A stretch of 25,730 nt of DNA from an uncultured Muribaculaceae bacterium (GCA_905209725.1 CAJLTZ010000029.1:1-25730); one strand, 5' to 3'; positions 1 to 8,225 are shown, counted from the stretch's first letter. A program made the numbers and translations. The notes: generated by a model from the sequence alone, not told the origin.

Positions 1-18
1 TATGAGGCACATCTGCGA

Positions 19-56
19 CCCCTGCGTTAACATTTTTTGTGGGATGGGGTCTTAAG
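19..56 (-). repeat. 38-bp terminal inverted repeat, left copy
   Basis: These 38 bases are the exact reverse complement of 25675-25712. Read on the minus strand the unit opens with CTTAAG, passes through an ACCCCATCCC block, an A-run and ATGTTAACG, and ends in CAGGGG. The match stops abruptly at both edges. The copy lies 118 bases beyond the rodA stop codon. Its internal ATG opens a short outward minus-strand frame (M-L-T-Q-G) that runs off the window. No transposase or recombinase gene is present, so the identity of the element is unknown; a dispersed intergenic repeat family is the simplest inference. Confidence 0.9.
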
Positions 57-174
57 AGGTGATGCCGGCAGGAAGATATCTGATGGCATCCATATCTATT
101 AATGTCCGCTATAAGGAAATACAAATAATGTGCCAAAATAGTTCGAATGGCAAGAGTGGAATCGGGATTATATC
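57..174. other. Non-coding stretch downstream of rodA
   Basis: The 118 bases between the terminal repeat and the rodA stop contain no credible gene. The only structure I see is a short inverted pair, GATGCC at 61-66 and GGCATC at 85-90, with an 18-base loop. This is too weak to call as a terminator for the mre-rodA operon. Confidence 0.4.
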
Positions 175-1653
175 CTAATCCATGCGCTCCTTGCGGGAGG
201 CGTCGAGACGCAGAAGGATGAAAAGCAGGATAGTGAAGCCCCAGAGAGAAGAGCCCCCATAACTGAAGAATGGGAGAGGGATACCAATCACCGGACAAAG
301 TCCTATCACCATTCCCACATTGATGCAAAGGTGGAAAATGAGAATCGAGAGCACGCAATAGGCATAGACCCGTTCGAAGGGTCCACGTTGCCGCTCGGCG
401 ATGTGGATAAGGCGCAGGATAAGCGTGAGGTAGATTATGAGCACAAGGGTGGTGCCCACGAAGCCCTCCTCCTCGCCGATGGTGCAGAAGATGAAGTCGG
501 TGTGCTGCTCGGGCACATATTTCAGTTTGGTCTGGGTGCCGTTGAGGTAGCCTTTACCCGTGATGCCGCCTGAGCCGATGGCAATCTTCGACTGGTTCAC
601 GTTATATCCCGCACCCTGCAGATTGTCCTCGATGCCGAGAGCCACCTTGATTCGCATCTGCTGATGAGGCTCAAGCACATTGCCGAACACATAATTCACC
701 GAGAAGAGGAACAGCACCGATGTCGCCGCGAATCCGATTGTGATTAGGAATTTCCCGATGCGGTGACGGAACATAGCCACAGCCGTATATCCCATTGCCA
801 GAATCAGCACGGAGAGGAAATAGGCAGTGCCGTTGACATTAACTCCGCAGAGGGCAAGAATCGACACTATTATTCCGGTTCCTACAAATCCAAGAGCCAC
901 ATTGCGGCCTATGATTGCATCGCGGCAATAGAAAAGGAGCATCAGCACATAGATGAGCATGATGATTATGTACACCGTTAACTCACCCACGGGAATGCCT
1001 AAAATCAGTGGAGAGGCGAATTTCACGGCCACTACAAAGAATGTGATGGCGCAGAGCACCGAGAAAAGTACAAGCCCGCTCATTCCCTCCCGATAGAGCA
1101 CAAAGATAAATGAGATGTATACGAGGGCACTTCCGGTTTCCTTCTGCATAAGGATGAGGATGATGGGAAGGAAGATGATGATGAGCGCGCGGAAATAATT
1201 GCTTATCTTTGCATTGAGGGAGAAATTATATGAATCGAAGAGTTTGGCGAGTGCCAGCGCCGTTGCGAATTTGCCAAACTCCGCCGGCTGGAGGCTCACC
1301 GCACCGAAAGATAGCCAAGAGCGGGAGCCCTTGATGTCGGGCGCTATGAAAATTGTGACGAGCAGGAGCACCAGCACACATATATATATAGGATATGCGT
1401 AGGTCTTGTATATTCGATAGTCCACAATCAGGATAGCTGCGCCAAGAATCAGAGAGAGGCCTATCCAGAGGAACTGCTTGCCGGAGAACTCATTGAGGTC
1501 GAAGAGGCTGGCGTTGTCGAAGTCGTAGCTGGCGGCATAGATACTTACCGCACCCATCGACACCAAAATGATGTAGAGCAGGATGGTAAACCAGTCGATG
1601 CTTTTGAACACCGACACGCCCGATTCAGTGTTTCTTGACTCCACTTGAAACAA
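175..1653 (-). CDS. rodA: RodA, SEDS peptidoglycan glycosyltransferase
   Basis: Multi-spanning membrane enzyme of the SEDS family that polymerises lipid II glycan strands in the Rod (elongation) complex, paired with the class B PBP encoded just upstream. The 492-aa protein is very hydrophobic and carries family signatures: GSRSWL and QPAEFGK at about 109-128, and near the C-terminus the block with D343 (ED-N-LQGAGY), QSKIAIGSGG (354-363), GKG and PEQHTDFIF (381-389) followed by GEEEGF. D343 aligns with the catalytic aspartate of E. coli RodA by its flanking LGAGY-type motif. The protein is longer than E. coli RodA (about 370 aa); the extra length appears to lie in hydrophobic segments between about 205 and 320. 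Its start overlaps the end of mrdA by 29 bases, suggesting translational coupling. It is the last gene of the mre operon. Confidence 0.96.
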   Translation of the reverse strand: MFQVESRNTESGVSVFKSIDWFTILLYIILVSMGAVSIYAASYDFDNASLFDLNEFSGKQFLWIGLSLILGAAILIVDYRIYKTYAYPIYICVLVLLLVTIFIAPDIKGSRSWLSFGAVSLQPAEFGKFATALALAKLFDSYNFSLNAKISNYFRALIIIFLPIILILMQKETGSALVYISFIFVLYREGMSGLVLFSVLCAITFFVVAVKFASPLILGIPVGELTVYIIIMLIYVLMLLFYCRDAIIGRNVALGFVGTGIIVSILALCGVNVNGTAYFLSVLILAMGYTAVAMFRHRIGKFLITIGFAATSVLFLFSVNYVFGNVLEPHQQMRIKVALGIEDNLQGAGYNVNQSKIAIGSGGITGKGYLNGTQTKLKYVPEQHTDFIFCTIGEEEGFVGTTLVLIIYLTLILRLIHIAERQRGPFERVYAYCVLSILIFHLCINVGMVIGLCPVIGIPLPFFSYGGSSLWGFTILLFILLRLDASRKERMD

Positions 1654-3478
1654 TTGTATTAGAGTTCAACATTCTTTGCTCGATACCTTTTCGGGCGGGA
1701 CTTATCTCACCCTTGAGGTATTTCTCTATGATAAGGCTTCCGATAGGGACACCGAATGTAGCACCGTAGCCTGCATTCTCCACATAGACAGCCACGGCAA
1801 TCTTGGGATTGTTGTAGGGCGCGAAACCGATGAAAGCGGAGTGGTCGCGTCCATGTGGATTCTGTGCCGTACCGGTCTTTCCGGCCACCTCGATGCCGGG
1901 GATGTTGGCAGTGCGGCATGTGCCTCCGAGCACCGCCATCCTCATGCCTTCAGCCACAGCCTCATAATGGGAGCGGCTGATTTTTGGAGCATGCTTCGTG
2001 CGGTATTTCTTGTCGATCACGCTGTCGGCGATAGCCTTCACCACATGAGGCGTGTAGAAGTAGCCACGGTTGGCGATGGTGGCGCAGAGGTTGGCAATCT
2101 GGAGAGGGGTGGCGAGCACCTCACCCTGGCCAATGGAAACGGATATGACGGAATTGGCGCTCCAGTTGGCTCCACGGAACGACTTGCTGTAGAAGTCGCT
2201 GTTAGGGATAAAGCCGCGGCTCTCGGCCGGGAGGTCAACGCCGAGTTTATAGCCATAGCCCATCTGCACCATATAATTTTTCCATTTCTCAAACTGGTCG
2301 GCAGGCTTTGTGCCCTTCTTGTCGATCATATTCTTGAATCCCCAGCAGAAATAGGCGTTGCAGGAGGTTTGGAGAGCAGGTTTGAGGGCGATGGGGGAGC
2401 CGTGGGGGTGACATCCGACTCGAAGGCCATTGACATATCCGCGATAGCAAGGATAGGCAGAGGAGAGGCTCACGATACCCTCCTGCAGGAAAATCAGTCC
2501 CTGCGTGGGCTTGAATGTAGAGCCGGGAGGGTAGGCGCCCTGCAGGGCACGGTCGTAGAGCGGTTTCTGAGGGTTGTTCACGAGGTCGCGGTAGTTCTTG
2601 CCACGCTCGCGTCCCACAAGAAGCGATGGGTCGTAATTGGGAGATGTCACGAGACAGAGAATCTCACCCGTTTTAGGTTCGATGGCCACGATGGCGCCAA
2701 TCTTATTGGCCATAAGTTGCTCGCCATATTGCTGGAGCTCCATATCAAGCGAAAGGGTAAGATTGTGACCTGCCACGGGAGCCACATCGTGGATGCCATT
2801 CTCATAGCGGCCCTTGATACGGCCCACAGCATCCTTCATAAGAATCTCCTCACCCTTCACGCCGCGGAGCGCCTGCTCATAACTTTTCTCTATGCCAAGG
2901 TCGCCCGTGTAGTCGCCACGGCGGTAATAGCCATCCTTCTCAATGTCGGCAGCCGATACCTCGCGGATATTGCCGAGCACATTCGCACCGGCCGGATAGG
3001 CATATTCGCGAACGGTGCGCTTCTGGATAAAGAAGCCGGGGAAAAGGTAAAGCTTCTCCTGAAGGCGGCCATAGTCCTCCTGCGAGAGATGCGAGATGAG
3101 TTTCTGCTGAGTATATGCGGAATAGCCGGGATTCTTGCGAATATCCTTCATGTCGGCCCATCGCTCAAGAAGAGTCTCCTTGGAGATGCCAAGGGCTTCG
3201 CAAAGCGCGACGGTGTCAAACTCCTTCACATCCTTAGGAATGAGCATTACATCGTAGGCCGGTTTGTTGAGCACCACAAGGCGTCCCTCTCGGTCGTAGA
3301 CAAGGCCTCGCGCCGGATATATCACGCGGCGCAGGAAGGCATTGCTGTCGGCGTTCTCCTTATATTTGGTGTCGGCTACCTGCAAGGCAAAGAGGCGGGC
3401 GATGTAAATCATCACCACGAGCGTCACAAAGCCGCCGATCACATATTTTCTTTTTTCGAGTGTATAGTCTTTTCTCAC
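1625..3478 (-). CDS. mrdA: Penicillin-binding protein 2 (class B transpeptidase)
   Basis: Elongation-specific peptidoglycan transpeptidase, anchored in the inner membrane with its catalytic domain in the periplasm and working with RodA. The 617-aa sequence has one N-terminal membrane segment (about 12-32), a PBP dimerisation region, and the three penicillin-binding motifs: S320-T-F-K323, S372-C-N374 and K534-T-G536. Cysteine and histidine residues cluster just before the SxN motif (C344, C356, H357, H359, C373); E. coli PBP2 binds zinc in this general region, so a metal site is possible but inferred. The start codon is GTG at 3478. The frame is closed by TGA only three codons upstream, and the next methionine falls inside the membrane segment, so GTG is well supported. 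An upstream hairpin is listed separately. It overlaps rodA by 29 bases. Confidence 0.96.
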   Translation of the reverse strand: MRKDYTLEKRKYVIGGFVTLVVMIYIARLFALQVADTKYKENADSNAFLRRVIYPARGLVYDREGRLVVLNKPAYDVMLIPKDVKEFDTVALCEALGISKETLLERWADMKDIRKNPGYSAYTQQKLISHLSQEDYGRLQEKLYLFPGFFIQKRTVREYAYPAGANVLGNIREVSAADIEKDGYYRRGDYTGDLGIEKSYEQALRGVKGEEILMKDAVGRIKGRYENGIHDVAPVAGHNLTLSLDMELQQYGEQLMANKIGAIVAIEPKTGEILCLVTSPNYDPSLLVGRERGKNYRDLVNNPQKPLYDRALQGAYPPGSTFKPTQGLIFLQEGIVSLSSAYPCYRGYVNGLRVGCHPHGSPIALKPALQTSCNAYFCWGFKNMIDKKGTKPADQFEKWKNYMVQMGYGYKLGVDLPAESRGFIPNSDFYSKSFRGANWSANSVISVSIGQGEVLATPLQIANLCATIANRGYFYTPHVVKAIADSVIDKKYRTKHAPKISRSHYEAVAEGMRMAVLGGTCRTANIPGIEVAGKTGTAQNPHGRDHSAFIGFAPYNNPKIAVAVYVENAGYGATFGVPIGSLIIEKYLKGEISPARKGIEQRMLNSNTIVSSGVKKH

Positions 3479-3490
3479 TATTTTTCAATG

Positions 3491-3507
3491 CCGCTTATTG
3501 GAAGCGG
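3491..3507 (-). promoter_or_regulatory. Hairpin just upstream of mrdA GTG start
   Basis: CCGCTT and AAGCGG (3491-3496 and 3502-3507) form a perfect 6-bp stem with a 5-base loop in the 88-base mreD-mrdA gap. It ends 12 bases before the mrdA GTG codon. It could restrain translation initiation or mark RNA processing; neither role is shown by the sequence. Confidence 0.4.
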
Positions 3508-3566
3508 ACAGCTTAAAGTGAAGCCTCTGATTGTAAAAAAGTCACTGATCTTAAATGCTGGCGAAA

Positions 3567-4073
3567 TTATTTTCGCGACACGATGCTGTCGATGCCTAAA
3601 ATCAGGAGGAAGGTAAGCAGGGCGCTTGCCGCCGTCATTATCACAATCTCCTGGATGTCGGCGAAATTGAAGAATTCAATCGTGAAGGCCATGAAGCAAT
3701 ACACAGCCGACATGCTGAGAAGATATTTCGAGAAAACTCCAATGCCGAGAGAATGCAGCGACGGGGTCATGTTTTTGGTGCGGTCGTCGCGGGGGATGTA
3801 GGCGAAAAGCATCGGACGCTTCATCATGGCCAGCAGCACACAGGAAAGCGAATTGACGCCGGGGGTGTCGCTGAAGATATCCACCACCAGGCCCGACAGG
3901 AAAGCCCAGGTGAGCAGCCAGTCAGTTTTCAGGTCAAGCGGTAGGCGGATGATAGGATAGATGAAGACGAAAGCCATCGCCACTCCGAAAAGCATGATAT
4001 GATTGCATATCAGCACCTGTGCCAGAATGAGGCACACTGTAATGACAATATCAGGAATTACGCTTTTCTCCAT
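3567..4073 (-). CDS. mreD: Rod shape-determining protein MreD
   Basis: Small integral membrane component of the Rod complex. The 168-aa protein is almost wholly hydrophobic, with about five membrane segments and the MreD-like central pattern GLVVDIFSDTPGVNSL at roughly 61-76. Identification rests on that pattern, on size (family about 160-180 aa), and on its position between mreC and the PBP2 gene. It begins at ATG 4073, 48 bases after the mreC stop, and is separated from mrdA by 88 bases, the largest gap inside this operon. Sequence conservation in MreD is low generally, so context carries much of the weight. Confidence 0.92.
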   Translation of the reverse strand: MEKSVIPDIVITVCLILAQVLICNHIMLFGVAMAFVFIYPIIRLPLDLKTDWLLTWAFLSGLVVDIFSDTPGVNSLSCVLLAMMKRPMLFAYIPRDDRTKNMTPSLHSLGIGVFSKYLLSMSAVYCFMAFTIEFFNFADIQEIVIMTAASALLTFLLILGIDSIVSRK

Positions 4074-4121
4074 GGCTTTGCTTTATGCTGCGATGCTGAT
4101 GTTTTCTCCGGGATTGTTACC

Positions 4122-4973
4122 TTATTTATCGGTGACTATATCGAATTTCGCCAGCGAGTCGATCTGCTGCTTGTAGATATCCTTGATCACACGCACGGCG
4201 CTGAGTGCCCTGAAGTCGGTGATGAGGCGCACCTTGAAAGTGAAAAAACTGTCATCGTCGCCCTTCACTCTATTGAGGATCACACCCACGGGCAGGCCTT
4301 CGGGGAAAGTGGTGGAATAACCGCTGGTCACCACCGTGTCTCCCGGCTGATATATTGCGTGGCGAGGCATCTCCTCCACATAGGCTATCGTGGGGTCCTT
4401 CCCTTTCCAGGAGAGTGATCCCACATAATTGGTGTCCTTCATCTTCACCGAGAAATGCTGTGTCTCATTGAGAAGCGAGATCACGCGAGCCATATGGTTG
4501 TCGACCACATTTACTATACCCACCACGCCGCTTTGGTCGGCCACGCCCATTCCCGGACGCACGCCATCGAGACGGCCACGGTTGATGGTAAAATAGTTGC
4601 GAGGATGGCGGGTGTCGTTGTTGATCACTACGGCAGGCACATAATCGAAGCGGTCCTGACCCTTATAGTCGATACCGAGGGTGTCGGAAAGAAGACCGCG
4701 CAATTCTGTGACCTCGTGCTGGAGGTTGAGCACCTCATTCTGCAAGGCAGCGTTACGCGTCTGAAGGCTCTCATTGATGGAGCGGAGATGGAAATAGCCG
4801 GTCACTTGCTGCCACACGCTATAAACGCCGCCTGTCACCACATTGGCCGAGGTAAGATACACCGACTGCTGGTAGGCATTATTGCTCACCAGCAGCAGAA
4901 GGCTCAGCAACACATATAGAGTGAAGACAAACCATCTTGAGTATCTAATGATGAAGTTGAGAAGATTTCTCAT
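4122..4973 (-). CDS. mreC: Rod shape-determining protein MreC
   Basis: Bitopic inner-membrane protein whose periplasmic part activates the PBP2-RodA synthase and links it to MreB. The 283-aa protein shows a short cytoplasmic N-terminus, one membrane segment (about 14-31), a periplasmic coiled-coil stretch (about 64-96, rich in Leu, Gln, Asn and Glu), and then the beta-rich MreC core including the PGMGVADQSGVVGIV-type segment around 141-155 and a VVTSGYSTTFPEGLPVG segment near 215-231. Length is typical for the family. It starts 43 bases after the mreB stop, beyond a GC-rich hairpin. Confidence 0.95.
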   Translation of the reverse strand: MRNLLNFIIRYSRWFVFTLYVLLSLLLLVSNNAYQQSVYLTSANVVTGGVYSVWQQVTGYFHLRSINESLQTRNAALQNEVLNLQHEVTELRGLLSDTLGIDYKGQDRFDYVPAVVINNDTRHPRNYFTINRGRLDGVRPGMGVADQSGVVGIVNVVDNHMARVISLLNETQHFSVKMKDTNYVGSLSWKGKDPTIAYVEEMPRHAIYQPGDTVVTSGYSTTFPEGLPVGVILNRVKGDDDSFFTFKVRLITDFRALSAVRVIKDIYKQQIDSLAKFDIVTDK

Positions 4974-4995
4974 TCTGCATCAGCGCCAGCGCGAA

Positions 4996-5010
4996 GCGGC
5001 CGGGAGCCGC
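4996..5010 (-). promoter_or_regulatory. GC-rich intercistronic hairpin between mreB and mreC
   Basis: GCGGC (4996-5000) and GCCGC (5006-5010) form a perfect 5-bp all-GC stem with a 5-base loop, flanked by an outer CAGC/GCTG pair (4981-4984 and 5013-5016). It starts immediately after the mreB stop codon. Without a following T-run it is not a standard terminator. It could act as an attenuator or a 3' stabiliser that keeps mreB mRNA above mreCD; that is inference. Confidence 0.4.
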
Positions 5011-5016
5011 AGGCTG

Positions 5017-6036
5017 TTATCGGATAAGGAAATTGAAGCGGTGGATGTTCTTGAGGGCCACGCCGGTGCCTTTGGCAACGGAGTGCAACGGATCCTCAGC
5101 CACCTTGAATTCGATTCGCATCTTGTCGGTGAAGCGCTTGGCAAGGCCGCGGAGCAGGGCGCCGCCACCGGCCAGGTAGATACCGTTTTTCACGATATCG
5201 GCATAGAGCTCCGGGGGAGTCTGTTCGAGGGCTGCAAGGATTGCCTCCTCCATCTTCACGATGCTCTTGTCGATGCAATGGGAGATCTCCTCGTGGGTTA
5301 CGGGCACCTCCATCGGGAGGGAGGTCATCTTGTTGGGACCGGTCACCACGAAGGGCTCCGGCGGATTTTCGAGGTCGGGAATCGCGGAGCCGACATTAAT
5401 CTTGATTCTCTCGGCCATGGGGGTGCTCACCTTGAGGTTGTGCACGCGGCCCATATGCTCCTGAATGTCGGCGGTAAGGGCATTTCCGGCCATGCGGATG
5501 CTTTTGTTGCTCACGATGCCGCCGAGGGAGATAACAGCGATTTCGGTGCTGCCGCCGCCTATGTCGACAATCATGTTGCCCTCAGGGGCTTCAACATCGA
5601 GGCCGATGCCAAGAGCAGCTGCCATAGGCTCATAAATCATATATACATCGCGGCCGCCGGCGTGCTCGCTGGAGTCGCGCACGGCACGAATCTCCACCTC
5701 GGTGCTGCCCGAAGGAATGCAGACCACCATGCGAAGCGACGGGGAAAACCAGCGGCGACGTGAACTCACCATCTTCACAAGGCCACGAATCATCAACTCG
5801 GCGGCGTTGAAGTTGGCAATCACTCCGTCGCGGAGCGGACGGATGGTGCGGATGCCCGGAGACTCCTTGCCCTCCATCTGATGCGCCACTGTGCCCACGG
5901 CTATCATGCGGTCGGTCTTGTTCTCAATTGCAACCACACTCGGCTCGTCTACCACGATTTTATCGTTATGTATGATGATGGAATTGGCTGTGCCAAGGTC
6001 CATCGCTATTTCTTGTGTCAAAGAAAAAAGTCCCAT
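5017..6036 (-). CDS. mreB: MreB, actin-like rod-shape protein
   Basis: Cytoplasmic actin homologue that forms membrane-bound filaments orienting side-wall synthesis. At 339 aa it matches the usual length. Nucleotide-binding motifs are intact: phosphate-1 loop AMDLGTANS (11-19), connecting IYEPMAAALGIG (134-145), phosphate-2 VDIGGGSTEIAV (157-168) and adenosine loop LAGGGALLRGL (288-298). The hydrophobic N-terminal MGLFSL may contribute to membrane contact. It is the promoter-proximal gene of mreB-mreC-mreD-mrdA-rodA, a standard order in Bacteroidales. The purine gene often found next to mreB in Bacteroides is not here; a divergent protease gene takes that place. Confidence 0.97.
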   Translation of the reverse strand: MGLFSLTQEIAMDLGTANSIIIHNDKIVVDEPSVVAIENKTDRMIAVGTVAHQMEGKESPGIRTIRPLRDGVIANFNAAELMIRGLVKMVSSRRRWFSPSLRMVVCIPSGSTEVEIRAVRDSSEHAGGRDVYMIYEPMAAALGIGLDVEAPEGNMIVDIGGGSTEIAVISLGGIVSNKSIRMAGNALTADIQEHMGRVHNLKVSTPMAERIKINVGSAIPDLENPPEPFVVTGPNKMTSLPMEVPVTHEEISHCIDKSIVKMEEAILAALEQTPPELYADIVKNGIYLAGGGALLRGLAKRFTDKMRIEFKVAEDPLHSVAKGTGVALKNIHRFNFLIR

Positions 6037-6099
6037 CTTATGTATCTGTCTATTTGCTTTGGGGATAATTCTACAGGGTTTTTACCCACAATCAGACTG

Positions 6100-6130
6100 C
6101 AAAGTTAACTATTTTTTCATTATTAGACAA
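6100..6130 (-). promoter_or_regulatory. Putative mreB operon promoter
   Basis: On the minus strand TAACTTTG (6107-6100) fits the Bacteroidales TAnnTTTG -7 box, and TTG (6130-6128) lies 20 bases upstream as a partial -33 element. Predicted transcription would begin near 6093, leaving a leader of about 57 nt that contains a small GGGT/ACCC hairpin. It matches the consensus by eye only. Confidence 0.6.
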
Positions 6131-6161
6131 TGTGCACTTAGAAACATTTCACATTTTTTTG

Positions 6162-6169
6162 TAAATTTG
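6162..6169 (+). promoter_or_regulatory. Putative -7 box of CPBP protease gene
   Basis: TAAATTTG is a perfect TAnnTTTG match only six bases before the ATG at 6176, so the transcript would be leaderless or nearly so. I see no clear TTTG at the expected -33 distance, which lowers confidence. Confidence 0.5.
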
Positions 6170-6175
6170 CAAATC

Positions 6176-7075
6176 ATGAAAGCGAAGACCACCAATATCG
6201 ACTATAGTCCCGGGATGGGGATGTGGAAGCGACTTCTGATTCTGTTGTTTCTTTTCTTTGTGTTTCTGCTTGCTGCGGGGAGCGCGCAGGGAGCCCTTGC
6301 ATTCACCTCTCTCAGCCAACGCACGCAGTTTCTCATAGGCAGCTCGCTGCAGAACATCCTTGCATTCATCCTTCCCGCATATATCATCGCGAGAATGGCG
6401 AGCCACCGCCCATGGCACTATTTAGGTGCCGACCGCTGCAGCGGAAAATGGATAGGGGAGATGCTCCTCATCTTCATCCTCATCACTCCGGCCCTCAACC
6501 AGATTATCTTCTATAACGCTGAGATTCATTTTCCCGCATCAATGGCGGAAATGGAGAAGGTGCTGAGGCAATGGGAAAACGATGCGGCGCAGATTACAAA
6601 CGTGATCCTTGCCGATTCCTCGATATGGGGACTCATTTCGGGTGTGCTGGTGGTGGGACTCCTCACCGGATTTGGCGAGGAATGCTTCTTCCGCGCCGGC
6701 ATTCAGCGCACGCTTTCCGCAGGAGGAATGAATGGCCATGCGGCCGTGTGGATCACTGCCGCCATCTTCAGCGCAATTCATTTCCAGTTTTTCGGTTTCT
6801 TCCCGCGTCTCATATTAGGCGCCTTCTTCGGCTACCTCTACCTATATTCAGGTTCGCTGTGGGTATCAGCCACAGCCCATGCGCTTAACAATTCCATCGT
6901 GGTGGTGACATCCTGGATGGCAGCGAGAGGAATTGCCGACTTCTCTCCTGAGAGTACGGGCGTGACTGAAAGCGGTTTTCCGTGGATAGCCCTTGCAAGC
7001 CTGCTGCTTACATTTGTGGCAATATTAGTGACACGCTCAATGATGAAACCGAAATTCACACACCGTATCCGTTGA
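6176..7075 (+). CDS. CPBP family intramembrane glutamic endopeptidase
   Basis: Membrane protease of the CPBP (CAAX protease and bacteriocin-processing, ABI) family; substrates unknown. The 299-aa protein has several membrane segments and the three family motifs in order: E168-E169-xxx-R173 (GFGEECFFRAG), FSAIH with H202, and H235-ALNN with N239. I chose ATG 6176 because residues after it form the expected basic, then hydrophobic N-terminus. The frame stays open back to about 5891, but that part is antisense to mreB and crosses the promoter region. It is followed after 13 bases by holA, so the two are probably cotranscribed. Function beyond the family assignment cannot be inferred. Confidence 0.9.
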   Translation: MKAKTTNIDYSPGMGMWKRLLILLFLFFVFLLAAGSAQGALAFTSLSQRTQFLIGSSLQNILAFILPAYIIARMASHRPWHYLGADRCSGKWIGEMLLIFILITPALNQIIFYNAEIHFPASMAEMEKVLRQWENDAAQITNVILADSSIWGLISGVLVVGLLTGFGEECFFRAGIQRTLSAGGMNGHAAVWITAAIFSAIHFQFFGFFPRLILGAFFGYLYLYSGSLWVSATAHALNNSIVVVTSWMAARGIADFSPESTGVTESGFPWIALASLLLTFVAILVTRSMMKPKFTHRIR

Positions 7076-7088
7076 AAACGCATCCCAT

Positions 7089-8120
7089 ATGGCAACTTCG
7101 AATTATCGCGAAATAATTACAAACTTAAAGAAGGGCAATTTATCACCTGTATATATTCTCATGGGAAAGGAGGCATATTTCATCGACCTCGTGATGGAAC
7201 ATTTCGAGAATAAGGTGATAGCACCCGATGACCGGGATTTCAATCTGAATGTTTTTTATGGAAACGACGCCGATATGGACACCGTGATAGCCTGCGCGCA
7301 GCAGTTTCCTGTGATGGCGTCTCGCAAGCTTGTGATTCTGAAGGAGGCGCAGTCGGCACGCGATGCCAAAAGCATGCTTGATAAGCTCGCCCCTTATGTG
7401 TTGCATCCGAGCACTACCTCCACTCTTGTGATAGCCTTCAAGGGTGATGAACTCAATGCCTCATCGAAACTTCTAAAGGCTGCGGCAAAGTCGGACTGCG
7501 TGGTGATGAGCAGCCCCGAACTCCGCGACTGGCAGCTTCCCTCGCAAATCAAAGATTATTGCAATGCGCGGAAAGTGTCAATTGATGAATCCTGTGTGAA
7601 TCTGCTTGCGGAATATATCGGGCTGCCGCTCAGCAAACTCTTCGGCGAACTTAGCAAACTCATCCAGATAAAGGGTGGCAACGGCTGCACAATCACGGCG
7701 CAGGATATTGAGAAAAACATCGGTATTTCAAAGGATTATAACAGTTTTGCACTTGCCGACGCCATAGCCGAGAAAGACTATGTGAGAGCGATAAAGATAA
7801 TCAATTATTTCGAGCGGAATCCGAAGAGCAATCCCACTGCGCCTGTGACGGGTTCGCTGCTCAATCTCTTCAGCCGCATCATCATGGCGCAATATGCCCA
7901 GGACAAAAGCGACAATGGACTGAATGCCGAATTGGGGCTGAAAAACAACCGGAGCGCGCTTAAAAACATCAAGACAGCATTGCGCAATTACACTCCGCGG
8001 CAAAGCGTCAACGCGCTTCATACATTGCGCGAATTCGATGTGAAATCAAAAGGTGTAGGCTCATTCCAGAATGAGTATGCCCTGATGCGCGATATGATAT
8101 TCAAAATCTTCACAGCATAA
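7089..8120 (+). CDS. holA: DNA polymerase III subunit delta
   Basis: Clamp-loader delta subunit, which opens the sliding beta clamp during replication. The 343-aa protein matches the family in length and layout: an N-terminal segment with SPVYILMGKEAYFID (about 19-33), the F-x-G-N-D region near 54-60, a VILKEAQ strand near 83-89, and an all-alpha C-terminal collar domain. As is normal for delta, it lacks a functional Walker A motif. It begins at ATG 7089, 13 bases after the CPBP gene, and ends upstream of a strong hairpin terminator. No anomaly seen. Confidence 0.92.
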   Translation: MATSNYREIITNLKKGNLSPVYILMGKEAYFIDLVMEHFENKVIAPDDRDFNLNVFYGNDADMDTVIACAQQFPVMASRKLVILKEAQSARDAKSMLDKLAPYVLHPSTTSTLVIAFKGDELNASSKLLKAAAKSDCVVMSSPELRDWQLPSQIKDYCNARKVSIDESCVNLLAEYIGLPLSKLFGELSKLIQIKGGNGCTITAQDIEKNIGISKDYNSFALADAIAEKDYVRAIKIINYFERNPKSNPTAPVTGSLLNLFSRIIMAQYAQDKSDNGLNAELGLKNNRSALKNIKTALRNYTPRQSVNALHTLREFDVKSKGVGSFQNEYALMRDMIFKIFTA

Positions 8121-8166
8121 AAAGCCGCATCGGAAGCCGGTTCCGATTGGGGAAAAGGAATAAAAT

Positions 8167-8225
8167 AATTCTGCCTCTTGGTTCTGTGAGCAAGTTTTAG
8201 CTTGCACCAGCCTAGAGGCAGAATT
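8167..8225. terminator. Bidirectional terminator between holA and alaS
   Basis: A perfect 12-bp stem (AATTCTGCCTCT at 8167-8178 with AGAGGCAGAATT at 8214-8225) encloses an inner 5-bp hairpin, GCAAG/CTTGC at 8190-8194 and 8201-8205, with a 6-base loop. A-rich sequence lies on the left and T-rich on the right (TTTTATTTT after the stem), so either RNA strand gains a U-rich tail. It sits between the convergent stops at 8120 and 8276. Confidence 0.8.

Noticed and set aside
1676..3616. A 646-codon open frame antisense to mrdA
   Set aside because: PBP2 motifs prove the minus strand is coding; the translated opposite frame is low-complexity His/Val/Leu-rich with no family pattern.
5891..6175. N-terminal extension of the CPBP protease frame
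   Set aside because: This stretch runs antisense through mreB codons and the divergent promoter region; ATG 6176 gives a normal protein.
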